The notes: a model not told the origin generated them from the letters alone. 64,000 nt of DNA from CAWBRT01 sp963791145 (GCA_963791145.1 CAWBRT010000014.1:1-64000); one strand, 5' to 3'. Numbered from the stretch's first letter, positions 36,624 through 45,911 are shown. Numbers and translations: made by a program.

Positions 36624-37631
36624 CTAGCGAGGGCAGATCAGCACCTTCAAGATGTCGCCGCCTGCCCTGATCAGATCGATTCCCTTCTGCGTATCCTGCA
36701 GTTGGAAGCGATGAGTGATCACCTTTGCGAACTCCGGGTGCTTGGCAATCAGATTGACCGCGGCGACGTAGTCTTCCCGGGTATAAACGCGAATCCCGAT
36801 CATCTCCAGTTCCGCGAAGTTGAGCCGCAGCAAGTCCACCGTAGCCGGCTTCTTGAAGACGCTTACGTTGACCACCTGGCCGCGGATCTTGCAGTGTTGA
36901 ATGGCGGCATCCATCGCCGCCTGCACTCCGGCCACTTCGTAGACGATGTCGAAGCCGTCACCGTTGGTGACGCGCATGAGCATTTCATGCTCGACTCCGC
37001 GCATGGCCTCGAAGCCTAGTTCGCAAATCAGGTTGCGCCGGAAATCGTTGGGCTCGATGACGATGACTCGGCGAGCGCCCGCGCACTCGGCGGTCAAGGC
37101 GACCAACACGCCCATCGGCCCTCCGCCGATCACCAGCACGATATCACCGGTTTTGAAGGCAGAGCGCCGGATGGCATGCACGGCAACCGCTACCGGTTCG
37201 ACAATCGCTCCATGTTCCAGGCTCATGCCGGCCGGCAATTTGACGAGCTGGCCGAGAGGAACTTTGGTGAACTCCGCGAATCCTCCATCCGTGTCGATGC
37301 CGGTCAGCCGCAGCTGCCGGCATACGTGGCTCTGCCCAGTCAGGCAGGGAGTACAACGATTGCAGGAGATGAGAGGGTTGACAGTCACCGGGTCGCCAAC
37401 CGAGAACTCGCCGGTGTAACCGGGCGGCAGCTCGACGAGCCGGCCCGACAGCTCGTGTCCGATCACCAGAGGAGGTGTGGCGCGAGGGTGCGACCCGGAG
37501 TAGATGAACATATCGGTGCCGCAGATCCCGGCGAAAGCGACTTCGATCAAAGCGTCTCCGGCTCCGATCACCGGCTTGGGGATGTCCTCGCAGCGAATCT
37601 GTTCTTTCGCCCAGTAGCGAACAACCTTCAT
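36624..37631 (-). CDS. Zinc-dependent medium-chain dehydrogenase (polyol/sugar-acid type)
   Basis: 335-residue NAD(P)-dependent dehydrogenase. Catalytic-zinc residues CGTDMFIYSGSHPRATPPLVIGHELSG, structural cysteines CNRCTPCLTGQSHVC, and cofactor loop VLVIGGGPMGVLVAL are present. AAGGAGG lies eight bases before the ATG. It is co-directional with the SDR gene upstream and convergent with livF. Similar enzymes oxidise L-idonate, galactitol, L-threonine or sorbitol; in this cluster a sugar or sugar acid is likely. Confidence 0.9.
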   Translation of the reverse strand: MKVVRYWAKEQIRCEDIPKPVIGAGDALIEVAFAGICGTDMFIYSGSHPRATPPLVIGHELSGRLVELPPGYTGEFSVGDPVTVNPLISCNRCTPCLTGQSHVCRQLRLTGIDTDGGFAEFTKVPLGQLVKLPAGMSLEHGAIVEPVAVAVHAIRRSAFKTGDIVLVIGGGPMGVLVALTAECAGARRVIVIEPNDFRRNLICELGFEAMRGVEHEMLMRVTNGDGFDIVYEVAGVQAAMDAAIQHCKIRGQVVNVSVFKKPATVDLLRLNFAELEMIGIRVYTREDYVAAVNLIAKHPEFAKVITHRFQLQDTQKGIDLIRAGGDILKVLICPR

Positions 37632-37670
37632 CGGCTACACCTCCTTGTAAACGCCGGCTGCAATACCCCT

Positions 37671-38429
37671 TCAGAAGCCGAGATATCCGCCATCGACCGG
37701 AATCACCGCGCCCGAGAGATAGTTCGAAGCCTCGGAGGCAAGAAAGACAGCCACTCCCTTGAGATCCTCCGGCTTGCCCCAGCGGCCCGCCGGAATGCGC
37801 GCCAGGATTTTGCTGTTCCGCACCGGGTCATTGACCAGCGCGATATTCATCGGCGTGTCCATGTAACCGGGCGCGATGGCATTCACGTTGATACCCAGGC
37901 CGGCCCATTCATTGGAAAATGCCTTGGTGACTTGCGCGACCCCGCCCTTGCTGGCGGCATAGGCGGGAACGGTGTAGCCGCCGAAGAAACTCAATGCCGA
38001 CGCCACGTTGATGATCTTCCCCCTGCCTTGCTTGGCCATGATCCGGCCGGCTAACTGGCAGAGCTGAAAGACGGCCGTCAGGTTGACTTCGACAACATCG
38101 TCCCAGTCCTCGATGGTGAAATCCAGGCAGGGCTTTCGCCGCTGGATGCCGGCGCAATTCACGAGAATATCCAGAGTCTCGCCGAGCTTCCCGACCGCCT
38201 GCTCGAAGGCTGCCGTCAATTCTTCCCGCTGGCGCAGATCCGCCAGCACGGCTTGCACGCGGGCACCGTGCGCGCCAAGTTCAGAGGCGACCGAATGAAC
38301 CTCGCCGGCGACATCGATGATGACAATCTCGGCTCCGGCGTCATGCAGACCTTCCGCCATGCCACGGCCCAAACCTTGGGCGGCGCCTGTGACAATCGCT
38401 TTCTTGCCACTCAAATCAAAGAGATTCAT
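37671..38429 (-). CDS. Short-chain dehydrogenase, gluconate 5-dehydrogenase/KduD-like
   Basis: 252-residue classical SDR from ATG 38429 (GAGGG site); a GTG four codons upstream is the alternative. Marks: NLFDLSGKKAIVTGAAQGLGRGMA (nucleotide loop), LVNCAGIQRR, catalytic YAASKGGV and the C-terminal ASNYLSGAVIPVDGGYLGF. The opening NLFDLSGK and overall layout match gluconate 5-dehydrogenase and 2-deoxy-D-gluconate 3-dehydrogenase. Probably co-transcribed with the following zinc dehydrogenase and divergent from the UxaA-like gene. Confidence 0.88.
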   Translation of the reverse strand: MNLFDLSGKKAIVTGAAQGLGRGMAEGLHDAGAEIVIIDVAGEVHSVASELGAHGARVQAVLADLRQREELTAAFEQAVGKLGETLDILVNCAGIQRRKPCLDFTIEDWDDVVEVNLTAVFQLCQLAGRIMAKQGRGKIINVASALSFFGGYTVPAYAASKGGVAQVTKAFSNEWAGLGINVNAIAPGYMDTPMNIALVNDPVRNSKILARIPAGRWGKPEDLKGVAVFLASEASNYLSGAVIPVDGGYLGF

Positions 38430-38563
38430 GAGTTCCCTCACATTGGATTGTCGGGCAAAGCCGCCGCCGGTTCAATCAAAATCACAACCCCGCGGTCGAG
38501 ACAATTCACTTGCGCGATTCACGGCACTACGCTGAAATAAGGCAGGATACTCCGGAGATCTTC

Positions 38564-40111
38564 ATGACAGGTTCTGACAAGCATTTCATCGGGCCCTTTG
38601 TGCGCCTGCACCAGGCGGACAATGTCGTAGTCGCTCGCAGCGACGTCGAAGCCGGTACCGCCGTCGAAGGTGCAAGCTATGTTGTTCGCGACCGCGTGCC
38701 CGCCGGCCACAAGATGGCGACCGTTGCGCTGCGCAAGGGCGATCCGATCCTGAAGTACAACACCGTGATCGGCTTTGCCGCCTGCGATGTTCCGCCCGGA
38801 ACCATGCTTCACAGCCACAACATCGAGCTCCGGGAATTCGAGCGGGATTATGCCTGCGGCAGCGAGTACCGTCCTCTTGAGCTCATTCCGGCGGCCGAGC
38901 GCGCAACCTTTCAGGGCTTTGCCCGCGCCGACGGGCGAGTCGGGACACGAAACTATATCGTCGTGGTCTCTTCCGTGAATTGCTCGGCGACGGTGGTGCA
39001 TCGCATTGCCGAGTGGTTCACGCCGGAACGGCTCGCGGAGTATCCCCATGTCGACGGCGTGATTCCTTTCGCCACCCTGCTCGGGTGCGGCATTGAAGTT
39101 ACCGGCGAGCCGATGGATTTGATGGAACGCACGCTGGCCGGCTATATCCATCATCCCAACGCCGCCGGCGCGGTCCTGGTGGGACTGGGCTGCGAAAGTT
39201 GCCAGGTCGACCAGCTGCTCCGTCACCAGAAGCTGCCGGCGGGAGAACATCTGCGGACGCTGGTGATGCAGGAGGTGGGCGGCACGCGCAAGACCATCGA
39301 GGCCGGCATCGCGGCTGTCCGGGAGATGCTGCCGGAAGCCAACCGCGCCAGGCGCGCGCCGGTTTCCATTGAACACCTCACGGTGGCACTGCAATGCGGA
39401 GGCTCGGACGCGTTTTCTTCCATCACGGCCAATCCCGCCGTCGGCGCCGCAATGGACATCCTTACACGACAAGAAGGAACGGCAATCCTGTCGGAGACCC
39501 CGGAGATCTACGGTGTCGAGCACACGCTCACGCGGCGCGCTGCTACGCGCGAGATCGGCGAGAAGCTGGTGGAGCGCATGCGCTGGTGGAGGGAGGAATA
39601 CGCGCCGCCGGGACGCGAGATCCAGATCAACGGGCGCGTCTGTCCGGGCAACAGCGCCGGAGGACTAGCCAATATTGTTGAAAAAGCGCTGGGCGCTGCG
39701 ATGAAGGCCGGCACAGGTCCCCTGATGGAGGTCTACCGTTTTGCCGAAAGGGTGACCGCGCGCGGCATGGTGTTCATGGACACTCCGGGCTACGATCCCT
39801 GCGCATCCACCGGACAGATCGCCGGGGGCGCCAATCTGATGGTCTTCACCACAGGGCGAGGCTCCTGCTTCGGAGCGCGCCTGGTGCCGAGCCTGAAGCT
39901 GGCTACCAATACCCCGATGTTCAGCAGGATGGAAGAGGATATGGACATGAACTGCGGCGACATCCTCGAAGGCACCTGCTCGATTCAACGCAAAGGCGAG
40001 GCCATCTTCGAGGGGCTGCTGCGCACGGCCTCGGGCGAGCGCACTAAAAGCGAAGAACTCCGCGTCGGCGATTACGAGTTCATGCCCTGGCAGATTGGAC
40101 CGATCGGCTAG
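38564..40111 (+). CDS. Altronate/galactarate dehydratase family protein (UxaA-like, full length)
   Basis: 515-residue sugar-acid dehydratase. The N-terminal SAF domain (residues about 10-95, with HKMATVALRKGDPILKYN) is joined to the large catalytic domain (RADGRVGTRNYIVVVSSVNCSATV, GLGCESCQVD, QCGGSDAFSSITANPAVG, GNSAGGLANIVEKALG). It should yield a 2-keto-3-deoxy aldonate. ATG 38564 follows a GGAG site and removes 18 upstream residues without similarity. It is divergent from the SDR gene, so the SDR, dehydratase and DgoK could form a route from a hexonate to KDGal-type intermediates. Confidence 0.9.
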   Translation: MTGSDKHFIGPFVRLHQADNVVVARSDVEAGTAVEGASYVVRDRVPAGHKMATVALRKGDPILKYNTVIGFAACDVPPGTMLHSHNIELREFERDYACGSEYRPLELIPAAERATFQGFARADGRVGTRNYIVVVSSVNCSATVVHRIAEWFTPERLAEYPHVDGVIPFATLLGCGIEVTGEPMDLMERTLAGYIHHPNAAGAVLVGLGCESCQVDQLLRHQKLPAGEHLRTLVMQEVGGTRKTIEAGIAAVREMLPEANRARRAPVSIEHLTVALQCGGSDAFSSITANPAVGAAMDILTRQEGTAILSETPEIYGVEHTLTRRAATREIGEKLVERMRWWREEYAPPGREIQINGRVCPGNSAGGLANIVEKALGAAMKAGTGPLMEVYRFAERVTARGMVFMDTPGYDPCASTGQIAGGANLMVFTTGRGSCFGARLVPSLKLATNTPMFSRMEEDMDMNCGDILEGTCSIQRKGEAIFEGLLRTASGERTKSEELRVGDYEFMPWQIGPIG

Positions 40112-40249
40112 CTTTTTGAGTGCCTGTGTTCCGTTGAGCGGGCGGAAGGCACGCGGCGAAATTCTACGAGGCTTTGTCGAGTGTTGTAGCTAGATCGCTC
40201 CTGACTTTACGCGTTATTCCCGAACGAAATATTTGCGCACCACACGTCC

Positions 40250-40798
40250 TTATGCGCTTGGGTTGCCGGGATGCCATAACCGAACTTTCGCCTCGGCCTC
40301 ATAAGACTTCCCCTGCGGAAAGCTCACCAGTTCGAACTGCATGCCCCAGGGCGATAGAAAGTACACCCAGCGCTGACCGGCGCTCGCGTTCTTGCTGCTG
40401 GTTGGCTCACCCAGAATCCGTACGCCTTGCTGCTTAAGGTAGGCAACTGCTGCATCGAGATCTTCCACATAGAACGCGAGATGATGCCCTCCGATATCGC
40501 TGTTGCGAGGCTGCTCGGTCTTCTGGTCTGGAGCCGAGTACTGGAAGATTTCGAAATTTGGGCCATGTTTGCATCGGAAAAACCGGAGCTGTCGCATCAC
40601 GGTTCGAGGATGCACGTTTAAGTGCGTCTCCATCCAGTCGTCTTCCGCCGAAAAGGGCCCAAGCGGGTAAATCACTTCACAGCCGATAACATCGACAAAG
40701 AACCGTGTCGCTTCGTCGAGATCCGGGACCGTAAAGCCGATGTGTTCAGTGCCGAGCAAACCTGGCAATCCGGATGTACCCGCGCTTTTGCCTTTCAT
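40250..40798 (-). CDS. VOC-family (glyoxalase/dioxygenase fold) protein
   Basis: 182 residues from ATG 40798 behind AGGAG. Metal ligands are plausible: the His in GTEHIGFTVPDLDEA, the Glu in NFEIFQYSAP, the His in GGHHLAFYVEDLDAAV, and the C-terminal Glu in WGMQFELVSFP. This is a standard single VOC module with both half-barrels. Isomerase, lyase or dioxygenase activity cannot be told apart. Same orientation as the SDR upstream. Confidence 0.82.
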   Translation of the reverse strand: MKGKSAGTSGLPGLLGTEHIGFTVPDLDEATRFFVDVIGCEVIYPLGPFSAEDDWMETHLNVHPRTVMRQLRFFRCKHGPNFEIFQYSAPDQKTEQPRNSDIGGHHLAFYVEDLDAAVAYLKQQGVRILGEPTSSKNASAGQRWVYFLSPWGMQFELVSFPQGKSYEAEAKVRLWHPGNPSA

Positions 40799-40895
40799 GT
40801 CTTCTCCTGACGCTGTCGCACGGCGTGATCGACCAGAGCTGGCTGCGGACCAAGAACTCCGGGCATCACACTGAATCACCCTCGGTGGATTTGCC

Positions 40896-41675
40896 TTATT
40901 GCGCCGTGTAGCCGCCATCCTGGCAGATGCTGGCGCCCGTAATGCTGGCGGCCGTCTCACTGCACAGGAAGACCGCCAACCCCCCAAGCTGCTCGACGGT
41001 AATAAATTCCCCCGTGGGTTGCGGAGCAAGCAGGTTCTTCTGCGCTTGCTCAATGGAGACACCCTGCGCCTGCGCTCGCGCTGCCACCTGTTTTTCCGCT
41101 AAGCGAGTCAGCGTCCAGCCGGGAAGGATGGCGTTGCAGGTGATGCCGGCCTTGGTGTTCTCCAAAGCCACCACCTTGGTCAGACCGATCAGGCCGTGCT
41201 TGGCGGAGACGTAAGCCGCCTTGTGAACCGAGGCTACTATGCCAAGCGCCGAGGAGATGTTGATGATGCGCCCCCACTTGCGAGCTCTCATACCGGGCAG
41301 CGCAGCACGAATGGTGTGGAAGGCGGAAGAGAGATTAACCGCAATTACAGCGTCCCATTGGGACACCGGGAATTCTTCGACTGGAGCGACGTATTGTATG
41401 CCCGCGTTGTTGACCAGAATATCGACGCGGCCAAGCCGCTGCTCGGTGTCGCGGACAAGCTGTTCGCACTCCCCGGGCTTGGACAGATCAGCGGCGCTGT
41501 AGAGCACCTGTACCCCGAATTGCGTGCACATGGCGGCGCGCTGCTTGTCAATCTCAGCGGGGGCGCCGAAGCCGTTCAGCATCACCGCGCAGCCCGCGGC
41601 GGCCAGGGCATTAGCAATCCCCTGACCGATTCCGGTTGTCGAACCGGTCACAACAGCTGTGCGTCCCTTTAACAT
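40896..41675 (-). CDS. 3-Hydroxybutyrate dehydrogenase-like SDR
   Basis: 259 residues. Marks are MLKGRTAVVTGSTTGIGQGIA, LVNNAGIQYVAPVEEFP (typical of D-3-hydroxybutyrate dehydrogenase), catalytic YVSAKHGLIGLTK and the C-terminal SITGASICQDGGYTAQ. NAD-dependent interconversion of 3-hydroxybutyrate and acetoacetate is the best guess. Ribosome site AAGGAG. Relation to the thiolase and Hbd genes further left is plausible but not proven. Confidence 0.88.
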   Translation of the reverse strand: MLKGRTAVVTGSTTGIGQGIANALAAAGCAVMLNGFGAPAEIDKQRAAMCTQFGVQVLYSAADLSKPGECEQLVRDTEQRLGRVDILVNNAGIQYVAPVEEFPVSQWDAVIAVNLSSAFHTIRAALPGMRARKWGRIINISSALGIVASVHKAAYVSAKHGLIGLTKVVALENTKAGITCNAILPGWTLTRLAEKQVAARAQAQGVSIEQAQKNLLAPQPTGEFITVEQLGGLAVFLCSETAASITGASICQDGGYTAQ

Positions 41676-41847
41676 TACGCGTCTCCTTGTGCGCTATGAA
41701 GCCCTGCTTCCCGAATACGATATCAAGGCCTGCTTGCCGGGAGTCCACAAAAAAGTATTCTGGCGAGCGCGCCTTGTCAATGTACCGGAATTAGCCCATA
41801 TTTCTCGGCTCTCCATAACAGCGAGGATCTGAACCTGCCCGAAATCA

Positions 41848-41870
41848 GTTTTTCAGCAACCTGTTAGGCC
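41848..41870. repeat. Solitary copy of the MITE-like terminal repeat
   Basis: Matches 9858-9880 at 21 of 23 positions (GTTTTTCAGCA.CCTG.TAGGCC). No inverted partner is found nearby, so it is probably a leftover end of a deleted element. It lies in the 273-base gap between an SDR gene and the duplicated VOC gene, which otherwise holds nothing recognisable. Confidence 0.5.
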
Positions 41871-41948
41871 AGCACGCCCAGATCACGGCGGAACTGAAGA
41901 AGTAATCCTGCGAGAGTTATACCGGGGCTGCTTTCAAGGACTTGCGTC

Positions 41949-42956
41949 TCAGGGCAATATCATCGGCACAACGCCTGGCTTTTCGCCGACATGTACAGGT
42001 TCCCAGATGGCCCGCAGCGGTTGGATGTCGAAGTAGCTAAAGGCGCCTTGTCGGTCTGTTGGACCGTACCTGCCGCTCTGAATGCTGCAGAAACCCTGCG
42101 CGGCCAGTATCCCAGCAACTTCGTCCACATCGTCCACCAGAAAGTTAATGTGGTGTAATCCCTCGCCGCGCTCTGCAATCCAGTCGGTGTATATCGACGG
42201 CCCTTCCACTGATTGCAGCAATTCAAGCTGCACGTTTCCGACCTGAGTCAGTGCTATCCGTTCCCTGGCCCAGACTGGTTTTCCGTGATACGTGCGATCG
42301 TAGACTAAGGGCGCTTCCCATTCATAAATGGTCCAGGGACCGATGCCCAGAATGTTCCAGTAGCTCAAGGCCACCGCTTCCAAGTCTCTCACCACGATGG
42401 CGATCTGATTGATCTTCCCGCACCTGACTTTGGCCGGGCTCGCTCCCTTCACTGCCGGAAAGATAACTGCCTCAGCGCCTGTTTTTTCTCCGACGTGCAC
42501 AGGTTCCCAGATGGCTCGTAGCGGTTTGATCTCAAAGTAACTGAAAGCTCCTTGCCGCTCTGTGGCGCCGTACCTGCCGCTCTGAATGCAGGCAGACCCT
42601 TCGGCCGCGAGCAGTCCGGCAACATGATTCACGTCATCGACCAGAAAGTTGATATGGTGTAATCCTTCGCCGTGTTCTGCAATCCAGTCGGCGTATATGG
42701 ACGGCCCTTCCACTGGTTGCAGCAATTCAAGCTGCACGTTTCCGACCTGAGTCAGTGCTATCCGTTCCCTGGCACAGACTGGCTTTCCGTGATACGTGCG
42801 GTCATAGACCAAGGGCGCTTCCCAGTCATAAATGGTCCACGGACCGATGCCCAGAATATTCCAGTAATTAAACGCGACCTCTTCCAAGTCTCGTACCACA
42901 ATGGCAACCTGGTTAATAGCATTACATTGGATCTTCGCTGGACTTGACCGTGCCAC
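41949..42956 (-). CDS. Tandem-duplicated VOC-family protein
   Basis: 335 residues from GTG 42956 (GGAGGT site seven bases before); a longer start at 43007 is possible. It contains two near-identical modules of about 165 residues, each beginning SPAKI/VxCxxINQ(V/I)AIVVRDLE and containing NYWNILGIGPWTIY or SYWNILGIGPWTIY, GLHHINFLVDDV and the closing RAIWEPVHVGEK. Each module alone resembles a methylmalonyl-CoA epimerase-like VOC protein. The repeat is visible at DNA level with a 504-base period, so the duplication is recent. Function unknown. Confidence 0.85.
   Translation of the reverse strand: MARSSPAKIQCNAINQVAIVVRDLEEVAFNYWNILGIGPWTIYDWEAPLVYDRTYHGKPVCARERIALTQVGNVQLELLQPVEGPSIYADWIAEHGEGLHHINFLVDDVNHVAGLLAAEGSACIQSGRYGATERQGAFSYFEIKPLRAIWEPVHVGEKTGAEAVIFPAVKGASPAKVRCGKINQIAIVVRDLEAVALSYWNILGIGPWTIYEWEAPLVYDRTYHGKPVWARERIALTQVGNVQLELLQSVEGPSIYTDWIAERGEGLHHINFLVDDVDEVAGILAAQGFCSIQSGRYGPTDRQGAFSYFDIQPLRAIWEPVHVGEKPGVVPMILP
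41978..42954. repeat. 504-bp direct tandem duplication inside a VOC gene
   Basis: Copies run about 41978-42450 and 42482-42954. Corresponding bases are exactly 504 apart (168 codons). One run of 55 bases around 42215 and 42719 is identical, and I estimate over 85% identity elsewhere by eye. The period is a multiple of three, so the frame is preserved. Confidence 0.85.
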
Positions 42957-43270
42957 GAGCACTACCTCCTGGCGAGCATGATCCGCGCCCGCGCCGTCGA
43001 TGCTCACGCAAATAACGGAATGGGCGAATATAGGGCGAATTTAGGGCGCTGTCAATGGCAGGATCTCCTCACCTTGCTTTTGCTGCTCATCTGCCGTGAA
43101 TCTCCGTATTACCGGGCAGCCCCGGTCCGCGGCTTGCCCAACATTTCGAACCGCTGCTATTGCGATTGAACAGCTTTATGAGTGGGCGCCACGGCGCGGC
43201 AATGCACTGGCGGACAGAGGAGCAGTCCCTAAGGAGGAGCAACCGTGGCTGGTATGCCGAAATTCCTGCG

Positions 43271-43543
43271 CTGACTAAGGTGCTCGCCGTGGAATGGGCA
43301 CCATTCGGCGTCAGAGTCAATGCACTCGCGCCAGGGTACGTGGGAACGGTTCTGGTAGACGAATAGGTTCGCGCCGGCCGCCTTGACATTGAAATGCTGC
43401 AGAAGCGGACGCCCCTCGGCAGGCTGGCGAAGCCGCAGGAAATTGCCGACCTTGCCTTATTCCTGGCTTCCGATCACGCCAAATTCATTACCGGCCAGGC
43501 GATTGTTGCCGATGGCGGCTGGACCGCCAATGGGTATATGTGA
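43271..43543 (+). pseudogene. Short-chain dehydrogenase remnant with internal stop
   Basis: The C-terminal third of an SDR is readable: LTKVLAVEWAPFGVRVNALAPGY, then an in-frame TAG at 43364-43366, then VRAGRLDIEMLQKRTPLGR and FITGQAIVADGGWTANGYM up to TGA at 43543. The two halves are in the same frame, so a point mutation made the stop. The cofactor-binding N-terminus and the active-site Tyr region are absent upstream, so the gene is also truncated. Confidence 0.8.
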
Positions 43544-43563
43544 ATTGATAGTTTTCTCACCAC

Positions 43564-43818
43564 TCATGTACAACAGCAGGCACAGTACTCCGCCGTGTAC
43601 AGCGGATCGCGATCATGAATTAAATATTTCTTGCCTGGAAACAGCCCATCACCCGGATCGGTGAGATCGCGAGCTGTCTGGCTCATCCAGAGTCCATTCG
43701 CTTGCAGCCGGTGCCATCTCAGCAAGGTCTCGGGCGCAACGACGGTCGCAACCTCGACTAACCACCCGCCGTCCCAGCACCCTGGCCCTGATGTCGACTC
43801 GACTCCCGCTCCACACAA
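43564..43818 (-). pseudogene. Transposase (integrase-core) remnant
   Basis: Two fragments of a DDE transposase of the rve/IS481-like type are joined: VVAPETLLRWHRLQANG (from the region before the core) and MSQTARDLTDPGDGLFPGKKYLIHDRDPLYTAEYC (around the second catalytic Asp). The stretch that normally connects them is missing, as are both ends of the gene. It lies next to the SDR remnant and marks an old insertion. Confidence 0.65.
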
Positions 43819-43860
43819 CGCTCAGCAATTGCTGTAACTTGCCCGGCCAGCTGATATCAA

Positions 43861-44802
43861 TTAAGACGCCCTTCGTCGCTCGATGCCTTTATCCTCGCGC
43901 TCAGACTTTAGGAACGTGCCCTCGCGTAGTTCCTCAAACGCCTGCCGCAGCTGTTCTTGCGTATTCATAACGATTGGCCCATACCACGCAACGGGCTCCT
44001 CAAGAGGCTTCCCCGATACCAGGAGGAACCTGATGCCGTCCTCCCCGGCTCGCACCACAACCTCGTCTCCCCTGTCAAAGAGCACGAGAGAGCGGTTGTC
44101 AGCCTCCGTGGGAGGCGTGGTGTCCGCCCATTTAACAGCCTCCGTGGGCACCGCGAGCGGGCCAGAAGCATTGCAAAACTTCCCGGCCCCAGCGAAAACG
44201 TAAGCGAATGCGTGGCGCGTCGTCTCAACCGGCAGGGTCTTACTCTTCCCTGGTGGAACCGAGACATCTAGGTAGATCGGATCGGCGGCGATCTGGTCTA
44301 CGGGGCCGACTGTCCCCCAGAAGCTTCCCGAGATAACGCGCGCCTGCGTTCCGTCGTCATCCGTGGCGATCGGGATATCTTGCGCCTTTACCTCCTGATA
44401 GCGAGGCGGCGCCATTTTGAGCGACGAGGGAAGATTCGCCCACAACTGAAAACCATGCATCCGGCCCGCCTGGTCTCCCTTCGGCATTTCCTGGTGGATG
44501 ATCCCACTTCCTGCCGTCATCCACTGCACGTCACCAGCAGCAATGGAACCACTGTTCCCCATGCTGTCGCCGTGGTCAACTGTTCCGGCGAGCACATAGG
44601 TGATGGTCTCGATACCGCGGTGTGGGTGCCAAGGAAAACCTGCCAGATAATCTTCTGGAACGTCATTGCGGAAGTCATCGAGGAGGAGAAACGGGTCGAA
44701 GTCAGACGTGTTGCCGAAGCCGAATGCCCGACGCAGGTGTACACCGGCGCCCTCCAGCGTTGGCTTAGATTTGATGAGCCGTTTAATTGGTCGAATAGAC
44801 AT
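43861..44802 (-). CDS. Pirin family protein (quercetinase-like bicupin)
   Basis: 313 residues. The N-terminal cupin has the metal-binding run FPWHPHRGIETITYVLAG and, later, SGIIHQEMP and HGFQLWANLP; the C-terminal pirin domain follows (PETTR region, RFLLVSGKPLEEPVAWYGPIVMN). Bacterial pirins bind Fe or Zn; some have quercetin 2,3-dioxygenase activity, others act on regulators or pyruvate dehydrogenase. A GGAGG site precedes the ATG. No operon partner is obvious. Confidence 0.93.
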   Translation of the reverse strand: MSIRPIKRLIKSKPTLEGAGVHLRRAFGFGNTSDFDPFLLLDDFRNDVPEDYLAGFPWHPHRGIETITYVLAGTVDHGDSMGNSGSIAAGDVQWMTAGSGIIHQEMPKGDQAGRMHGFQLWANLPSSLKMAPPRYQEVKAQDIPIATDDDGTQARVISGSFWGTVGPVDQIAADPIYLDVSVPPGKSKTLPVETTRHAFAYVFAGAGKFCNASGPLAVPTEAVKWADTTPPTEADNRSLVLFDRGDEVVVRAGEDGIRFLLVSGKPLEEPVAWYGPIVMNTQEQLRQAFEELREGTFLKSEREDKGIERRRAS

Positions 44803-44888
44803 GTCAGGCCTCCAGTTCCGAATCCCTCTCTCGTGGATGCAGCGCCGGCAACCCGAGGTGCTTGCGCCCCCACATTTAGCATACGGGT

Positions 44889-45608
44889 TCAGCTATCCCC
44901 ATACACTGGCACGGTCGCACCGTGCACTACTTTGGCGTCGTCGCTACACAAAAACAAGATGACACGTGCTATATCCTCCGGTTTCGGCCACTGAGCAAAG
45001 TCCGCGCTGGGCATTGCTCTGCGGTTAGCTTCGGTGTCGATGATGCTCGGCAGAATTGAATTCACCCGCACTCCAGTGCCCTTTAGATCTGCAGCAAGTG
45101 AATCCATCATGGCTACGGCCGCCGCTTTTGATGCCACGTAAGCAGCAGCGCCGCCGGCATGGTCGATCGCGGCCTTTGCCGCAATGTTTATGATCGCTCC
45201 CGATCTCTGTTTGAGCATTGCTGGTACTACTGCGCGCGATATTGCGTAGCCCGATCGCAGATTCAGCGCCATCATCCGCTCGAATACCTTCGGATCCATA
45301 TCCCAGAACTTCACACCGCCGGCGTATCCGCCGACCGCATTCACTATAACGTCCAGACGGCCGTATTCTGTCATAACTCTTTGGACGAGCTGGTCGACTG
45401 CCGCTTCTTCGGTGACATCAACACGGTGCCCCTGCAGCGATGCGGCACTGGATCCAGCGGCGCGCTTCAGGTCATCAAATTCCTTCTGCTGCTGATAGGT
45501 GACCACGAGCTTTGCGCCTTGCTCCAAGAAAGCCAAGCTCACGGCACGTCCCAATCCGCCCGTGCCACCGGCTATCAAAACCAATTTGCCTGAGAATTTC
45601 GCATTCAT
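44889..45608 (-). CDS. Short-chain dehydrogenase/reductase, substrate unknown
   Basis: 239-residue classical SDR with the nucleotide loop GKLVLIAGGTGGLGRAVSLAF (an A-G-G-T variant of TGxxxGxG), VNAVGGYAGG, catalytic YVASKAAAVAMMD and RVNSILPSIIDTEANR. Ribosome site GAGG precedes the ATG. It lies 87 bases upstream of the pirin gene in the same orientation only by coincidence of strand; the pirin follows after its end. Typical of acidobacterial stand-alone SDRs. Confidence 0.87.
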   Translation of the reverse strand: MNAKFSGKLVLIAGGTGGLGRAVSLAFLEQGAKLVVTYQQQKEFDDLKRAAGSSAASLQGHRVDVTEEAAVDQLVQRVMTEYGRLDVIVNAVGGYAGGVKFWDMDPKVFERMMALNLRSGYAISRAVVPAMLKQRSGAIINIAAKAAIDHAGGAAAYVASKAAAVAMMDSLAADLKGTGVRVNSILPSIIDTEANRRAMPSADFAQWPKPEDIARVILFLCSDDAKVVHGATVPVYGDS

Positions 45609-45911
45609 CGCGTGCCTCGCACCTGTACCACCGTCAGAGGTGAAAAGTCTGGGTTACAGCATTGAGAGCGCTACGAGTAGCAGGCCAGGTAGACATGGTT
45701 CTTCCCCAAACCGGGCATTAGCAAATGGCCCCTATGGTCTTCACCAACGGCACGAGATGCTCGCTCAAGAACCCGACTTGAAGTCAGTTGGTGCGTGAGC
45801 ACCACGCTGACGAGCAAGTCGTTGGTGCCGTCCCCGACGGTCGACAATAGGTTTGGAGTCTTGCAGATGCCTCCATCTGAGTTGCCAGAATCGCCTGAAG
45901 AGCATTAGGCG
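45609..45911. other. 303-base intergenic region
   Basis: Between an SDR gene and a small acidic protein gene. I see no gene or clear regulatory structure. Confidence 0.4.

Noticed and set aside
38519..39523. 334-residue minus-strand open frame opposite the UxaA-like gene
   Set aside because: Shadow of the dehydratase.
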